Source: an uncultured Victivallales bacterium (lineage in GTDB: Bacteria; Verrucomicrobiota; Lentisphaeria; Oligosphaerales; JAFGRS01). Taken from it: a stretch of DNA of 43,595 bases. Within the stretch, counting starts at the first letter, position 1, and each line of letters opens with the position of its first letter. The notes below the pieces were generated by a model. The model searched no databases and was not told where the DNA came from. It worked only from the letters and a program-made list of their open reading frames with translations. The stretch is from positions 1 to 43,595 of the forward strand of contig CAILKC010000203.1 in NCBI GenBank assembly GCA_903834675.1. The letters are read 5' to 3'. Shown piece by piece: positions 17,448 through 25,900 of the stretch. The translations under genes and the position numbers were made by a program.

Positions 17448-18302
17448 TCACGGCACGCTGAACTTGGCCACGCGGCCCTTGACCTCGGCAACGAAGCGAT
17501 CCATGAAATCGGCGATGAAGGCGGCGGGGGCGAGGCCCGGGTCGTCGAGGAGTGCGGTCATGTCGACGGCGAAGGTCAGGCCGGCGGAATCATCCACGCC
17601 GTGGGAAGCGAAGAAAGTCGCGTTGGCGCGCCGCCGACCCATGGTCGCCAGGTCATAGCGTTTGCCGCCCGCGATCTGCGAGTCATAGACCCCCAGCAGC
17701 GCCACGGCGAGGCTCTCGTGCGCGTCGACGCGCAGCGCCACCTTATCGGCATCGCACAACCAGTCGAGGTCGCGCCACACCTCACAGCCGTACAGTTTGC
17801 GCGGCCTGACGGCGGCGGGAACCTGGCGGAGCGCCTGGATCAGGCGCAGGGCAACGGCGACGTGCGTATCGTGCTTGTCGGCCAGGTTGTGGGTGTAGAT
17901 CACCTGCGGCCGGGCCGCCAGAATCAGGGCCACGAGGTCGGCAACCGGCCCCGGCTCCGCGGGGTTCTTGACCACCGCCGAGGTGTAGTCCAACAAGGCT
18001 ACCGCGCTGTAGTCGCCGATCACAGCGGCCTTCTTCTGTTCCTGCCGCCGGACCGTACACATCTCTGCGTCGGTATAGTCGGCGTAGAGACCGGCCCGGG
18101 CCGAGCCGCTGCCGTTGGTGACCACGGCGCCGCTGAACCACTCGTCGGTCTTGCCGAATGCCTGTACGATGCCGTGGTAGGCCAGAATCTCCATGTCATC
18201 CTGATGCGCCACGACACCCATGGATGTCGTCCGGCCCAGAGCCGTCTCGACCGCCACACCGTCGGGTACAAAAACCTCCGCCGTTGGGTTCACCAGCTTC
18301 AT
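17448..18302 (-). CDS. PIG-L family deacetylase
   Basis: 284-residue member of the PIG-L/LmbE zinc deacetylases, which remove N-acetyl groups from GlcNAc-containing molecules. The metal-binding N-terminal motif appears as AHQDDMEIL (usual AHPDDE). A later histidine segment (YTHNLADKHDTH) supplies the third ligand. The remaining sequence is full length and has no signal peptide, so it acts in the cytoplasm. It has GGAAGG nine bases before its ATG. It follows a ROK-fold protein and an anomeric sugar kinase, which supports an amino-sugar substrate. The exact substrate is unknown. Confidence 0.85.
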   Translation of the reverse strand: MKLVNPTAEVFVPDGVAVETALGRTTSMGVVAHQDDMEILAYHGIVQAFGKTDEWFSGAVVTNGSGSARAGLYADYTDAEMCTVRRQEQKKAAVIGDYSAVALLDYTSAVVKNPAEPGPVADLVALILAARPQVIYTHNLADKHDTHVAVALRLIQALRQVPAAVRPRKLYGCEVWRDLDWLCDADKVALRVDAHESLAVALLGVYDSQIAGGKRYDLATMGRRRANATFFASHGVDDSAGLTFAVDMTALLDDPGLAPAAFIADFMDRFVAEVKGRVAKFSVP

Positions 18303-18384
18303 GTTCGCTGTCCTTCCCTGAAAGGGTTCGCCGACCGCATGGCCGGAAGCAGGCGCCGGAGACGGCCGACAGCCTGCGGGTCGC

Positions 18385-19845
18385 TCAGGCGCGGATCACG
18401 GGCAGACTGGCGGCAGCCGCCGCCTGGCCGTGCCGCTTCTCGCGTTCGTCGGGTTCGTAGAAATGCACGGCATCCGCTACCTCCGGGAACTCGGCCACCA
18501 GCACCTGGCGCGCCTCGTTCAAGATCACCTGCCCGCCCTCGCCGCTCATCACCCGGCCCAGAACTTCGACGTGGCGCATGGGCCGGTAGAAATCGTAGAA
18601 GTGAGCTACGGCGTAGCCGAAGTAGCGGCCGATGGTCTCGTAGATCCGGCGGGCGCGCACATCGCCCTTGGCCATGAGTTCCTGCACCCGCTTGAGGCGG
18701 GCCGGAAGGGCGTCGGCAGGCAGATCCGGCATCTCGATGCCGGCCACGGGGATCAGCCGACCAACGGCCTGCTGCGAGAAGTAGTTGGCGCCCACGCCAC
18801 GGTCCCGCGACCACTCGTCCACCGCCGCGCCGGGGCTGTAGTCCACCGGCGCAAAGGCGAGCTCGTTCATCCAGCCTTTGATGCGGCGCTGTTCGTCGAC
18901 GTACCCGCCCGCCAGGCTGGAGCCCATGGCGAGGCCCAACACGGCACCATCACCCAGGCTGATCGCCCCGGCCAGAGCTGTCACATCCCCATCGTTCTCC
19001 AAACGTAACGGGATGCCCCAGTCCGCGGCAAGGCGCTGGAAAAGCGGCGCGGCTTCCTGCTCGAAGCGTGTACGCGGCGTGATGCCGCGGAACAGCGACG
19101 CCGCCCGCACCCGGCCATTGACGTAGACGCCGGCCGAGCTGCCACCGATCGCCTCGATCCGCGCGCCGGGGTCGACCTGCCGGATGGCAGCCTCGGCCGC
19201 CTTTAGGATCTCCATGATATGCGCATAGTGGTAGCCGATATCCGTTTGGGGCTTTGGATCCCAGACATATTCCTCGCTCAGAACGGGCGTACCATCGGCC
19301 TTGAGAGCAAGCTTGCCGTCCTTGACCACGGCCACTTTACGGTCACTGGCGCCCAGGTCGAAACCGATGCGCCAGCCGGTCCAATCCAGCGCCACCTCGG
19401 CCCCTGTACCGTCATTCGCGCCCGGCACGTGCGCCGGGTCGGTGGCGACAAACTCCATCTCGTGCTCATAGGTCATGTCGCCCCAGAATTCGGCATCGAA
19501 GGCGCGACTACCGGTGTCTGTGTAACAGGACTCCAGGTAGTGCACCAGGGCTGCGGGACCGCCGATGGTCACCTTCCAGCCGCCCCATTGCCAGAGCAGA
19601 AACTTGAGCAGGCGCTCGACGTAGAAGAAGTTGGCGGCAGCTCGTGGGTGGCTCATGGCGAACACGCGCGTCTCATAGCGTGACACGCGGCCCTGTTCAC
19701 GCTCCGCGGCGATGATCAGGGGCACCCCCGCGCCGGAGGCCTCGACCTCTTGCAGAAAGGCGCGGTTCGCCAGCACCGGCGGACGGAAGTCGAGATCGAG
19801 AACGGGCACGAAACGCGGTTTGACCAGCTTGAAGTACTGCTTCAT
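18385..19845 (-). CDS. ROK-fold sugar kinase-like protein with extra N-terminal domain
   Basis: 486 residues. Residues about 150-470 show the ASKHA/ROK fold: GWRIGFDLGASDRKVAVVKDG as the phosphate-1 motif, IGGSSAGVYVNG, and ENDGDVTALAGAISLGDGAVLGLAMGSSLAGGYVD as the catalytic-Asp and phosphate-2 region. The usual ROK zinc motif (CGxxGCxE) is not visible, so it is an atypical member. Residues 1-150 are an additional alpha/beta region (LKFLLWQWGGWKVTIGGPAAL) I cannot assign. I chose the ATG at 19845, spaced from a GGAGGAG; the ATG at 19851 would leave no gap. It probably phosphorylates a hexose or amino sugar, but it could be a regulator. Confidence 0.72.
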   Translation of the reverse strand: MKQYFKLVKPRFVPVLDLDFRPPVLANRAFLQEVEASGAGVPLIIAAEREQGRVSRYETRVFAMSHPRAAANFFYVERLLKFLLWQWGGWKVTIGGPAALVHYLESCYTDTGSRAFDAEFWGDMTYEHEMEFVATDPAHVPGANDGTGAEVALDWTGWRIGFDLGASDRKVAVVKDGKLALKADGTPVLSEEYVWDPKPQTDIGYHYAHIMEILKAAEAAIRQVDPGARIEAIGGSSAGVYVNGRVRAASLFRGITPRTRFEQEAAPLFQRLAADWGIPLRLENDGDVTALAGAISLGDGAVLGLAMGSSLAGGYVDEQRRIKGWMNELAFAPVDYSPGAAVDEWSRDRGVGANYFSQQAVGRLIPVAGIEMPDLPADALPARLKRVQELMAKGDVRARRIYETIGRYFGYAVAHFYDFYRPMRHVEVLGRVMSGEGGQVILNEARQVLVAEFPEVADAVHFYEPDEREKRHGQAAAAASLPVIRA

Positions 19846-19926
19846 CAACATCTCCTCCGCGGGGGTGCTTGGCCGCGCTCAGCGCGTGCCACGTCCGGCC
19901 CACGCCGACCTGCCGGGCGGGCTCGC

Positions 19927-21027
19927 TCAGCGGTAGCGCGACACGATCCGGTCCATCTCTTCGGCCCGCTGCTCCATCTGGCGGACCATCTCAAACTGCG
20001 TGCGCAGGCGGTCCAGATTATGCCCTGGCCGATGCGTCTTGAAATAGACATCCCCTTCGAGGTAGTCCGTCAGAAAGCGAATCCCGATCTCGAAGGTGAT
20101 CAGCCTGCCGCAGAAGGCCAACTGGTCGATCTCGGCCGGAACCAGGAAGTCACGAGCCGCCTCGAGATACCCCTGGACCAGGGCTTCGAACAAATCGACC
20201 TGGAAACGCACTTTCCTCAGGTCCCGTTCGTCCTCGGCGGCCGTACCCGTGGTGGTGCGAACCTCGTCGCCAAAATCGTACAAGACGGTTCCGGGCATCA
20301 CGGTGTCCAGATCGATGACACAAACGCCACGACCGTCACGGTCGTCGATCATGACATTGTTGATTTTGGTGTCGTTGTGGGTCACCCGCTGCGGCAAGAT
20401 GCCAGCCGCCATCTGCTCGACCAGGAGCGCCGTCATGGCTTTGCGAGCCAGGGCGAAATCGATCTCGGCCCGGCAGGACTCGGCCCGGCCGACACGGTCA
20501 GCGGCAAGAACCGCCTCAAACGTCGCAAAGCGGTTCGGGGTGTGATGGAAGAACGGAATGGTCTCATGCAGGGCCGGCGCGGGCAGATCCATCAGCAGTT
20601 TCTGAAAGGTGCCAAAGGCTTTCGCCGCTTCGCGGGCCATGCCGCGACTCTGGACTTCGTCATAGGTTCGCGCGCCCGTGATGAAGGTATAGGCCCGCCA
20701 GAACCCGCCCTCGGCATCCTGATGGTACGCGGCTCCGGTGCGCGTCGGGATCACCGTCAGCGCCTCCCGCTTGAGGTCGCTGCCGGGGACCCCTGCGAGG
20801 CGCCCGCGAAGGTGCTCCGTCACCCGCTGGATGTTCTCCATCAGCCCGGGAACGTTCTTGAAGATGCGATGATTGATGCGCTGGAGAATCCAGGGCGTCG
20901 GCGTCGGCCCCTCCTGCAACCGTACCAGGTAGGTGTCGTTGATGTGACCGCTGCCGTAGGGCTGAGCGTCGACAAAAGTCCCCGCCAGGTCAAACTGCGC
21001 CGTTACCGCCTGTAGGTCGTGCTTCAT
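19927..21027 (-). CDS. NahK-like N-acetylhexosamine 1-kinase / phosphotransferase
   Basis: 366-residue protein kinase-fold (APH family) phosphotransferase that resembles Bifidobacterium N-acetylhexosamine 1-kinase. The N-terminal YGSGHINDTYLVR nucleotide loop is characteristic of that group. The catalytic segment is THNDTKINNVMIDD (the HxD-like Asp and downstream Asn), and the metal-binding motif is VIDLDTVMPG. NahK makes HexNAc-1-phosphate directly from free HexNAc. The next gene downstream of eda on the same strand encodes a nucleotidyltransferase that would turn such a product into a nucleotide sugar. It starts 43 bases after that gene ends. Confidence 0.85.
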   Translation of the reverse strand: MKHDLQAVTAQFDLAGTFVDAQPYGSGHINDTYLVRLQEGPTPTPWILQRINHRIFKNVPGLMENIQRVTEHLRGRLAGVPGSDLKREALTVIPTRTGAAYHQDAEGGFWRAYTFITGARTYDEVQSRGMAREAAKAFGTFQKLLMDLPAPALHETIPFFHHTPNRFATFEAVLAADRVGRAESCRAEIDFALARKAMTALLVEQMAAGILPQRVTHNDTKINNVMIDDRDGRGVCVIDLDTVMPGTVLYDFGDEVRTTTGTAAEDERDLRKVRFQVDLFEALVQGYLEAARDFLVPAEIDQLAFCGRLITFEIGIRFLTDYLEGDVYFKTHRPGHNLDRLRTQFEMVRQMEQRAEEMDRIVSRYR

Positions 21028-21070
21028 AGAACCGCCTCAACTCCTTGCCTGCCTCAGCCCCAGCGCCCGT

Positions 21071-21979
21071 TCAGCCCCACAGATCCTGGGGGTAGTTGCC
21101 CGCCCGGATCAAGTCGGCAATCTGGCTCACCACGATGGCGCGGTCCTCCTTGTACGTCATCCCGAACCAGCGCTCGTCCGTGTCCAGGACCACAGTGCGG
21201 CAGCGGCCGCGCTTCACCAGGGTGTCGACGACGGTCGGAATGTAAAACTCCGCGTTCGGCTGGCCGCCGCTCGCGCACAGGAACTCCGCCAAGAGTGACT
21301 CCAGTGCCGGAAAGAGGCTGGTATGGAACCCCCACAGGTTCAGCGAGGCGGGTTCGTCGCCGCGAAGCTGCCCCCAGGCGCCATCTTCGCGCCGGTAGCG
21401 TGCCCCCGTCTCAAACGCCTCGATCTTGGTGCGCTCGATGACCTCGAGCAGAAAGCCCTCGGCGTCGCGGCTGCAGATGCCGCGGGCGACACTGCCGTAG
21501 CGACTGAGCGTGTTGGACAGCCGGTAGGCCACCATGGCGTAGGTGCGCTCATCGTGGCGTGGCCCCCGCAGAAACTCGGCCAGGGCGCGGTAGGCGGCCG
21601 CCCCATAGAAATCGTCGGCATTGATCATCCCGAAGGACGTGTGTACCGCGGCCCGCGCCGACCAGATGGCATGCCCTGTCCCCCAGGGTTTCTGGCGATT
21701 GGCAGGCAGCGAAAAGCCGGGCGGCAGATCGTCCAGCCTCTGGCAGCTATAGGCGAGGCGGACCCGGCGGTCCAAACGCGCGCCGAAATGCTGGCGCAAC
21801 GGCTCTTCGTGCTCTGCGCGGATGACCAGCACGACGTCCGAGAAGCCGGCCCGCCAGGCGTCATAGATGGAGTAATCGAGAACGAATTCGCCGCACGGCC
21901 CGACCGGGTCCATCTGCTTGATGCCGCCGTAGCGGCTGCCCAGACCGGCCGCCAGGACCAGAAGCGTAGGAGAGTTCAT
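21071..21979 (-). CDS. Sugar-1-phosphate nucleotidyltransferase-like protein
   Basis: About 302 residues with a GT-A nucleotidyltransferase fold. It begins LLVLAAGLGSRYGGIKQMDPVG, a variant of the LAAGxGxRxxPxTxxxPK signature in which the Lys is followed by Gln-Met-Asp. GTGHAIW (uridine or thymidine recognition) and the metal-binding pair INADDFYG are present. I chose the ATG at 21979 over a GTG six bases upstream. Together with the adjacent anomeric kinase it could form UDP- or dTDP-hexose(amine). The nucleotide and the sugar cannot be read from the sequence. Confidence 0.83.
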   Translation of the reverse strand: MNSPTLLVLAAGLGSRYGGIKQMDPVGPCGEFVLDYSIYDAWRAGFSDVVLVIRAEHEEPLRQHFGARLDRRVRLAYSCQRLDDLPPGFSLPANRQKPWGTGHAIWSARAAVHTSFGMINADDFYGAAAYRALAEFLRGPRHDERTYAMVAYRLSNTLSRYGSVARGICSRDAEGFLLEVIERTKIEAFETGARYRREDGAWGQLRGDEPASLNLWGFHTSLFPALESLLAEFLCASGGQPNAEFYIPTVVDTLVKRGRCRTVVLDTDERWFGMTYKEDRAIVVSQIADLIRAGNYPQDLWG

Positions 21980-22051
21980 CGGCACGCCGCCCCGTTATAA
22001 GCCGCGATTCATACCGCCGCGCCGGAACCCGCCTGGCGACGGCGGGCCCCA

Positions 22052-22681
22052 TCACCCGCGGGAAGCCTTGGCGAGCGCCCGCCGAGCGATGTCGGTGATG
22101 GCAGACCACTGCCCGGTAGCCATCAGCTCCTTCTGAGCAATCCACGTGCCACCAACCACCGCGACTTGGGGCAGCGCCAGGTAGCTGCCCAGGTTCGCCT
22201 CATCGATGCCGCCGGTGGGACAGAACTCCACGCCCAGGTGACCGTACGGACCGATCAAGGCCTTCAGCATCTTCACGCCACCGGCCGCCTCGGCAGGAAA
22301 GAACTTGAGCATGGTTACCCCACAGGACAGGGCCCGCTCAATGTCACTGGGCGTGCAGACGCCAGGCGCAAAGGGCAGGCCCAACGCCACCGCCGCCTCG
22401 ACGACCACCGGATTCGTGCCCGGCGCCACCCCGAAGCGCGCTCCCGCGGCCACGGCGCGCTTGAGCTGGTCCACGGTCAGAATCGTCCCCGCCCCCAGAA
22501 TCATGTCGGGGAAGCGAGAGGCCGCCGCGCGTATCGTGGCCTCAGCCGCCGCGGTGCGGAAGGTGATCTCGGCCACCGGCAGCCCAGCCTCGCACAGCGC
22601 CTCACAAAGCCGCAGGCCCTGCTCGGGCGTATCCACGGCCACCACTGGCACCACCCCATACCGCCGCAGTTGCTTGAACAT
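22052..22681 (-). CDS. eda: KDPG/KHG-type aldolase
   Basis: 209-residue class I aldolase that splits 2-keto-3-deoxy-6-phosphogluconate (or a related 2-keto-3-deoxy acid) to pyruvate and an aldehyde. Visible are the Glu of PVAEITFRT, GAGTIL, the Schiff-base Lys in TMLKFFPAEAAGG and the phosphate-binding CPTGGID. GGAGGG precedes the ATG at 22681. It is the first gene of the sugar run and is followed 72 bases later by the nucleotidyltransferase. In some bacteria this aldolase ends aminosugar-acid (glucosaminate-type) catabolism, which would fit the neighbours. Classical Entner-Doudoroff use is equally possible. Confidence 0.9.
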   Translation of the reverse strand: MFKQLRRYGVVPVVAVDTPEQGLRLCEALCEAGLPVAEITFRTAAAEATIRAAASRFPDMILGAGTILTVDQLKRAVAAGARFGVAPGTNPVVVEAAVALGLPFAPGVCTPSDIERALSCGVTMLKFFPAEAAGGVKMLKALIGPYGHLGVEFCPTGGIDEANLGSYLALPQVAVVGGTWIAQKELMATGQWSAITDIARRALAKASRG

Positions 22682-22962
22682 GACGATCCACCCTCCTGCA
22701 GGGGAAACGCGCCACCACGCCAGCCCCACCAACAACACGTCCCGGCTCAAACTCACACCACCCCCGCAATGTAACCATGGAACGGGACTTTGGTAGCTGG
22801 CAGGGTCAGTGGTGGTAATGCCTCTGAGAAGATTGGGGAGGCCGTCAAGGCGTCGTTTCCGCCGCCTTCGGGGTCGGGGCTCGCTATCGGCATCGGTATC
22901 GACGGAGGCACCGACTGCGATCCCGAGGCCGGCAGGCCACAAAGAGCGCAGCGGGATTTTCT
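22682..22962. other. Intergenic stretch between eda and the coiled-coil/TPR gene, no gene seen
   Basis: About 280 bases without a credible gene. It holds a short quasi-repeat of the ATCGG(T/C) type near 22,882-22,900 (atcggcatcggtatcg), similar to the low-complexity spacers common in PVC genomes. Its position should contain the eda operon promoter (minus strand), but I found no convincing hexamer pair. Confidence 0.5.
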
Positions 22963-22978
22963 CGGGGCTTTTGCCCCG
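22963..22978 (-). terminator. GC-rich hairpin after the coiled-coil/TPR gene
   Basis: A perfect 6-bp stem CGGGGC/GCCCCG with a four-base loop starts three bases after the stop codon of the large TPR gene. On the minus strand it is followed by AGAAAAT rather than a U-tract, so it would be a weak intrinsic terminator or an mRNA 3'-end stabiliser. Confidence 0.45.
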
Positions 22979-22980
22979 TT

Positions 22981-25900
22981 TCACTTCCCGACCCCGAAGA
23001 GGCGGTCCAGGCCAGGGTCGCGGGCGCTGCCCAGGGCCAGGGCCCGCTCGTACCACTGCCGCGCCTCCTCCTGACGGGGCGGCTGCCGCGAGGACAACAG
23101 AACGGCCAGGTTGAAGGCGTTCTCCGCGTCTTTCGAGTTCAGTTCATGGGCCCGCCGGAACTGCACTTCGGCCGCGTCGTACCAGCCCAGCGAACTGCAC
23201 GCCAGCCCCAGGCAACGGTGCGCCACCGCGTTGGTGGGCTCCAAGGCAACCGCCCGACTGAGCATGGACACGGCCAGGTCCGGCTCCTGTCGGCGCAACA
23301 GGGCAAAGCCCAAGGGCACGATGGTCTGAAGGTCGTCAGGATCGAGCTTGAAGGCCCGTTTCAAGTACCGCTCAGCGTCCTCGTCGCTCCCGTGATCCGC
23401 GGCGATGAGTCCGAGGCGTTGCGCGGCCAGTTTGCTCTCGCCATCGTGCTCCAGCACACGCAGGTAATTCCAGCGTGCCGCTTCCACTTTGCCATCCTTC
23501 TCGGCCGCGACCGCCTGGCGCAGATAGCCACGCACCAGGGTCGTCTGTTCCCGTGCGCGGCGGTCGCGCTCCGGGTCGACAGGAGTCACCGTACTGCCTG
23601 TGGCCAGGCTCGGTGATGCCGTAACCGGCGCTGGCAAAGAGGCCAGGACCACCTCCAGGGCGCGCCGCTTCTCGGTCTCCGCTTCGACCCGCGCCGAGGC
23701 CTCCTTCAACTGCTGCGTCAAAGCCTTCTCCTTCGCCGTCGTCCCCTGCGCTACGGCACTGCGGTAGCGCGCTATCTCCTGTTCACGCTCCTGCGTCTCC
23801 CGGCGCGCTTCCAGAAAGCGGGTCTCAACGGCGGCCTTGTCCTGTTGCAGGACGGCCACTTGGCGTTTGAGACCCTGGGTCAACGCATCGGCGTCCGAGA
23901 GGCTGGCGGCGAGTCCGTCGACCACCTCGGTCTTGGCTTTCATCGAGGCCGTCTCGCGGGCAAAGGCGGCCGTCTGCGCCTCGCCGGCGGTTTTCAGCGA
24001 GGCCACTTCGCGCGTCAGTAACTCCGTGCGGTCGCCCAGTTCCCGGCGTTGTTGCTCCAGGTCGCGCAGGCTCTTCTCCTGCTGCCGCAACAGGGCGAGC
24101 TGGTCGTCTGTCTTCTGCCGTAGTTGGGTGCGCTCGCCTTCAGCCGCGGTCAGCAGCTCGCGGGCCTGCCGCAGTTGCTCCTGAGTGTCCTGCCGTAAGC
24201 GCCCCGAGTCCGCGTCGGCGCGGCCCCTGTCGCGCATCTGGGCCACCAGGGCCACATTCTGCGTCTCCAGGTCAGCCGCCTTGGCGGTCAGTTGTTGCAC
24301 CCGTGCCTGGCTTTCCCGCCGGTCATCGCGCTGCGCGGCCAGTGCGGTCCGCTCGCGCACCAGATCCTGCCGCAGCGTCTCGACCTCGGCCACCGCGGCG
24401 GCGAGAGCCTTCTCCTTGTCTTCGAGCAGGCGACCGACCGAGCCGGCGGAGGTCAGCTTCTCACCCTGCGCCTGTAGCAGGGTTTGCTGGGTCTCAATCA
24501 TGCCGCGAGCGGTCGCAAGTTGCCGTTCCGCATCCACCCGCTCGCGCAACAAAGTGGCAGCCTTCTCCTCCAGGTCCGGCAGCGTTTCGGCGCGCCGTTT
24601 CTCCTGGGCCAGATCGGCACGCAGGACCTCCATCTCCCGCCGCAAGGCGGCAGCTTGCTCTTCCACCGCCGGCAGCGTTTCGGCGCGCCGTTTCTCCTGG
24701 GCCAGGTCGGTGCGCAGGACCTCCACGGCCCGCTGCAAGGTGGCCGCCTGCTCTTCCACCACCGGCAGCGTTTCGGCGCGCCGTTTCTCCTGGGCCAAAT
24801 CGGTGCGCAGGACCTCCATCTCCCGCCGCAAGGCGGCAGCCTGCTCTTCCACCACCGACAGCGTTTCGGCGCGCCGTTTCTCCTGGGCCAGATCGGTGCG
24901 CAGGGTGGCCGCATCCTGCCGCAAAGCGCCAACCTGTATCTGCACCGCCGGCAGTTGCTCGGCGCGCTCTTTCCAGCGGGCCAGATCGGCGCGCAGGACC
25001 TCCATCTCCCGCCGCAAGGCGGCAGCCTCCACAGCGGGCGTTAGGAGTCGCTGCGCCCCGGGGTCAATCTCCGGCACAGCCGCAGCGCGGGGCAACGCCA
25101 CCGCTGGCGCCGGGGTCTCGGCCGACGGGCGTGGCTGGGCCTGCAGGCGCCGCTCCAAGTCGGCCTGACGAGCCAGGGCCGCGGCCAGATCGGCCCGGGC
25201 TCGGTCACGCTCTCCGCCCAGGGTCTCGGTCTGGGTGCGCAGTCCGTCACATTCGCGGGTCATCGCCGCGGATTGCGCGCGAAGAGCGGCTTCCCGCTCC
25301 TGCTCACGCTGCTCCAGGACCGCGACCCGGTCCTTCGCCACCTGCAGCTCCGTCCCCAGGGCCGCGACCCGCGTTTCGGTAGTGGCTCCCCGCTCCTGCT
25401 CGCGCTGCTCCAGGACCGCGACCCGGTCCTTCGCCACCTGCAGCTCCGTCCCCAGGACCGCGACCCGGTCCTTCGCCACCTGCAGCTCCGTCCCCAGGGC
25501 CGCGACCCGGTCCTTCGCCACCTGCAGCTCCGTCCCCAGGGCCGCGACCCGCGTTTCGGTAGTGGCTCCCCGCTCCTGCTCGCGCTGCTCCAGGACCACG
25601 ACCCGGTCCTTCGCCACCTGCAGCTCCGTCCCCAGGGCCGCGACCCGCGTTTCGGCGGCGGTCTTGCCGACGGCAAGACGTTGCGCCTGCTCCACCAAGT
25701 GCTGGCGCTCGCCGGACTCCTGGGCCGCCTGGTCGCGAAGCCGGCGCAGGTCGGTCAGTTCGGTGCGGGCCGTCCCGAGATCTCGGCGCACCTGCTCTAC
25801 CTCGGTTTGCTTCTGCGCCAGGTTCGCCGCATCGTCGGCGCGCTGCTGTTCGAGGGCAACGGTACGGGTCTCTAGCTCCGTGGTACGGCGGCGGGCCTCG

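Noticed and set aside
24303..25382. Pro/Ala/Arg-rich plus-strand frame over the coiled-coil repeats
   Set aside because: Its periodicity simply mirrors the 93-bp and 42-bp coding repeats on the minus strand.
25321..25660. CRISPR-like array
   Set aside because: The repeats are in-frame coding units without unique spacers of constant length.
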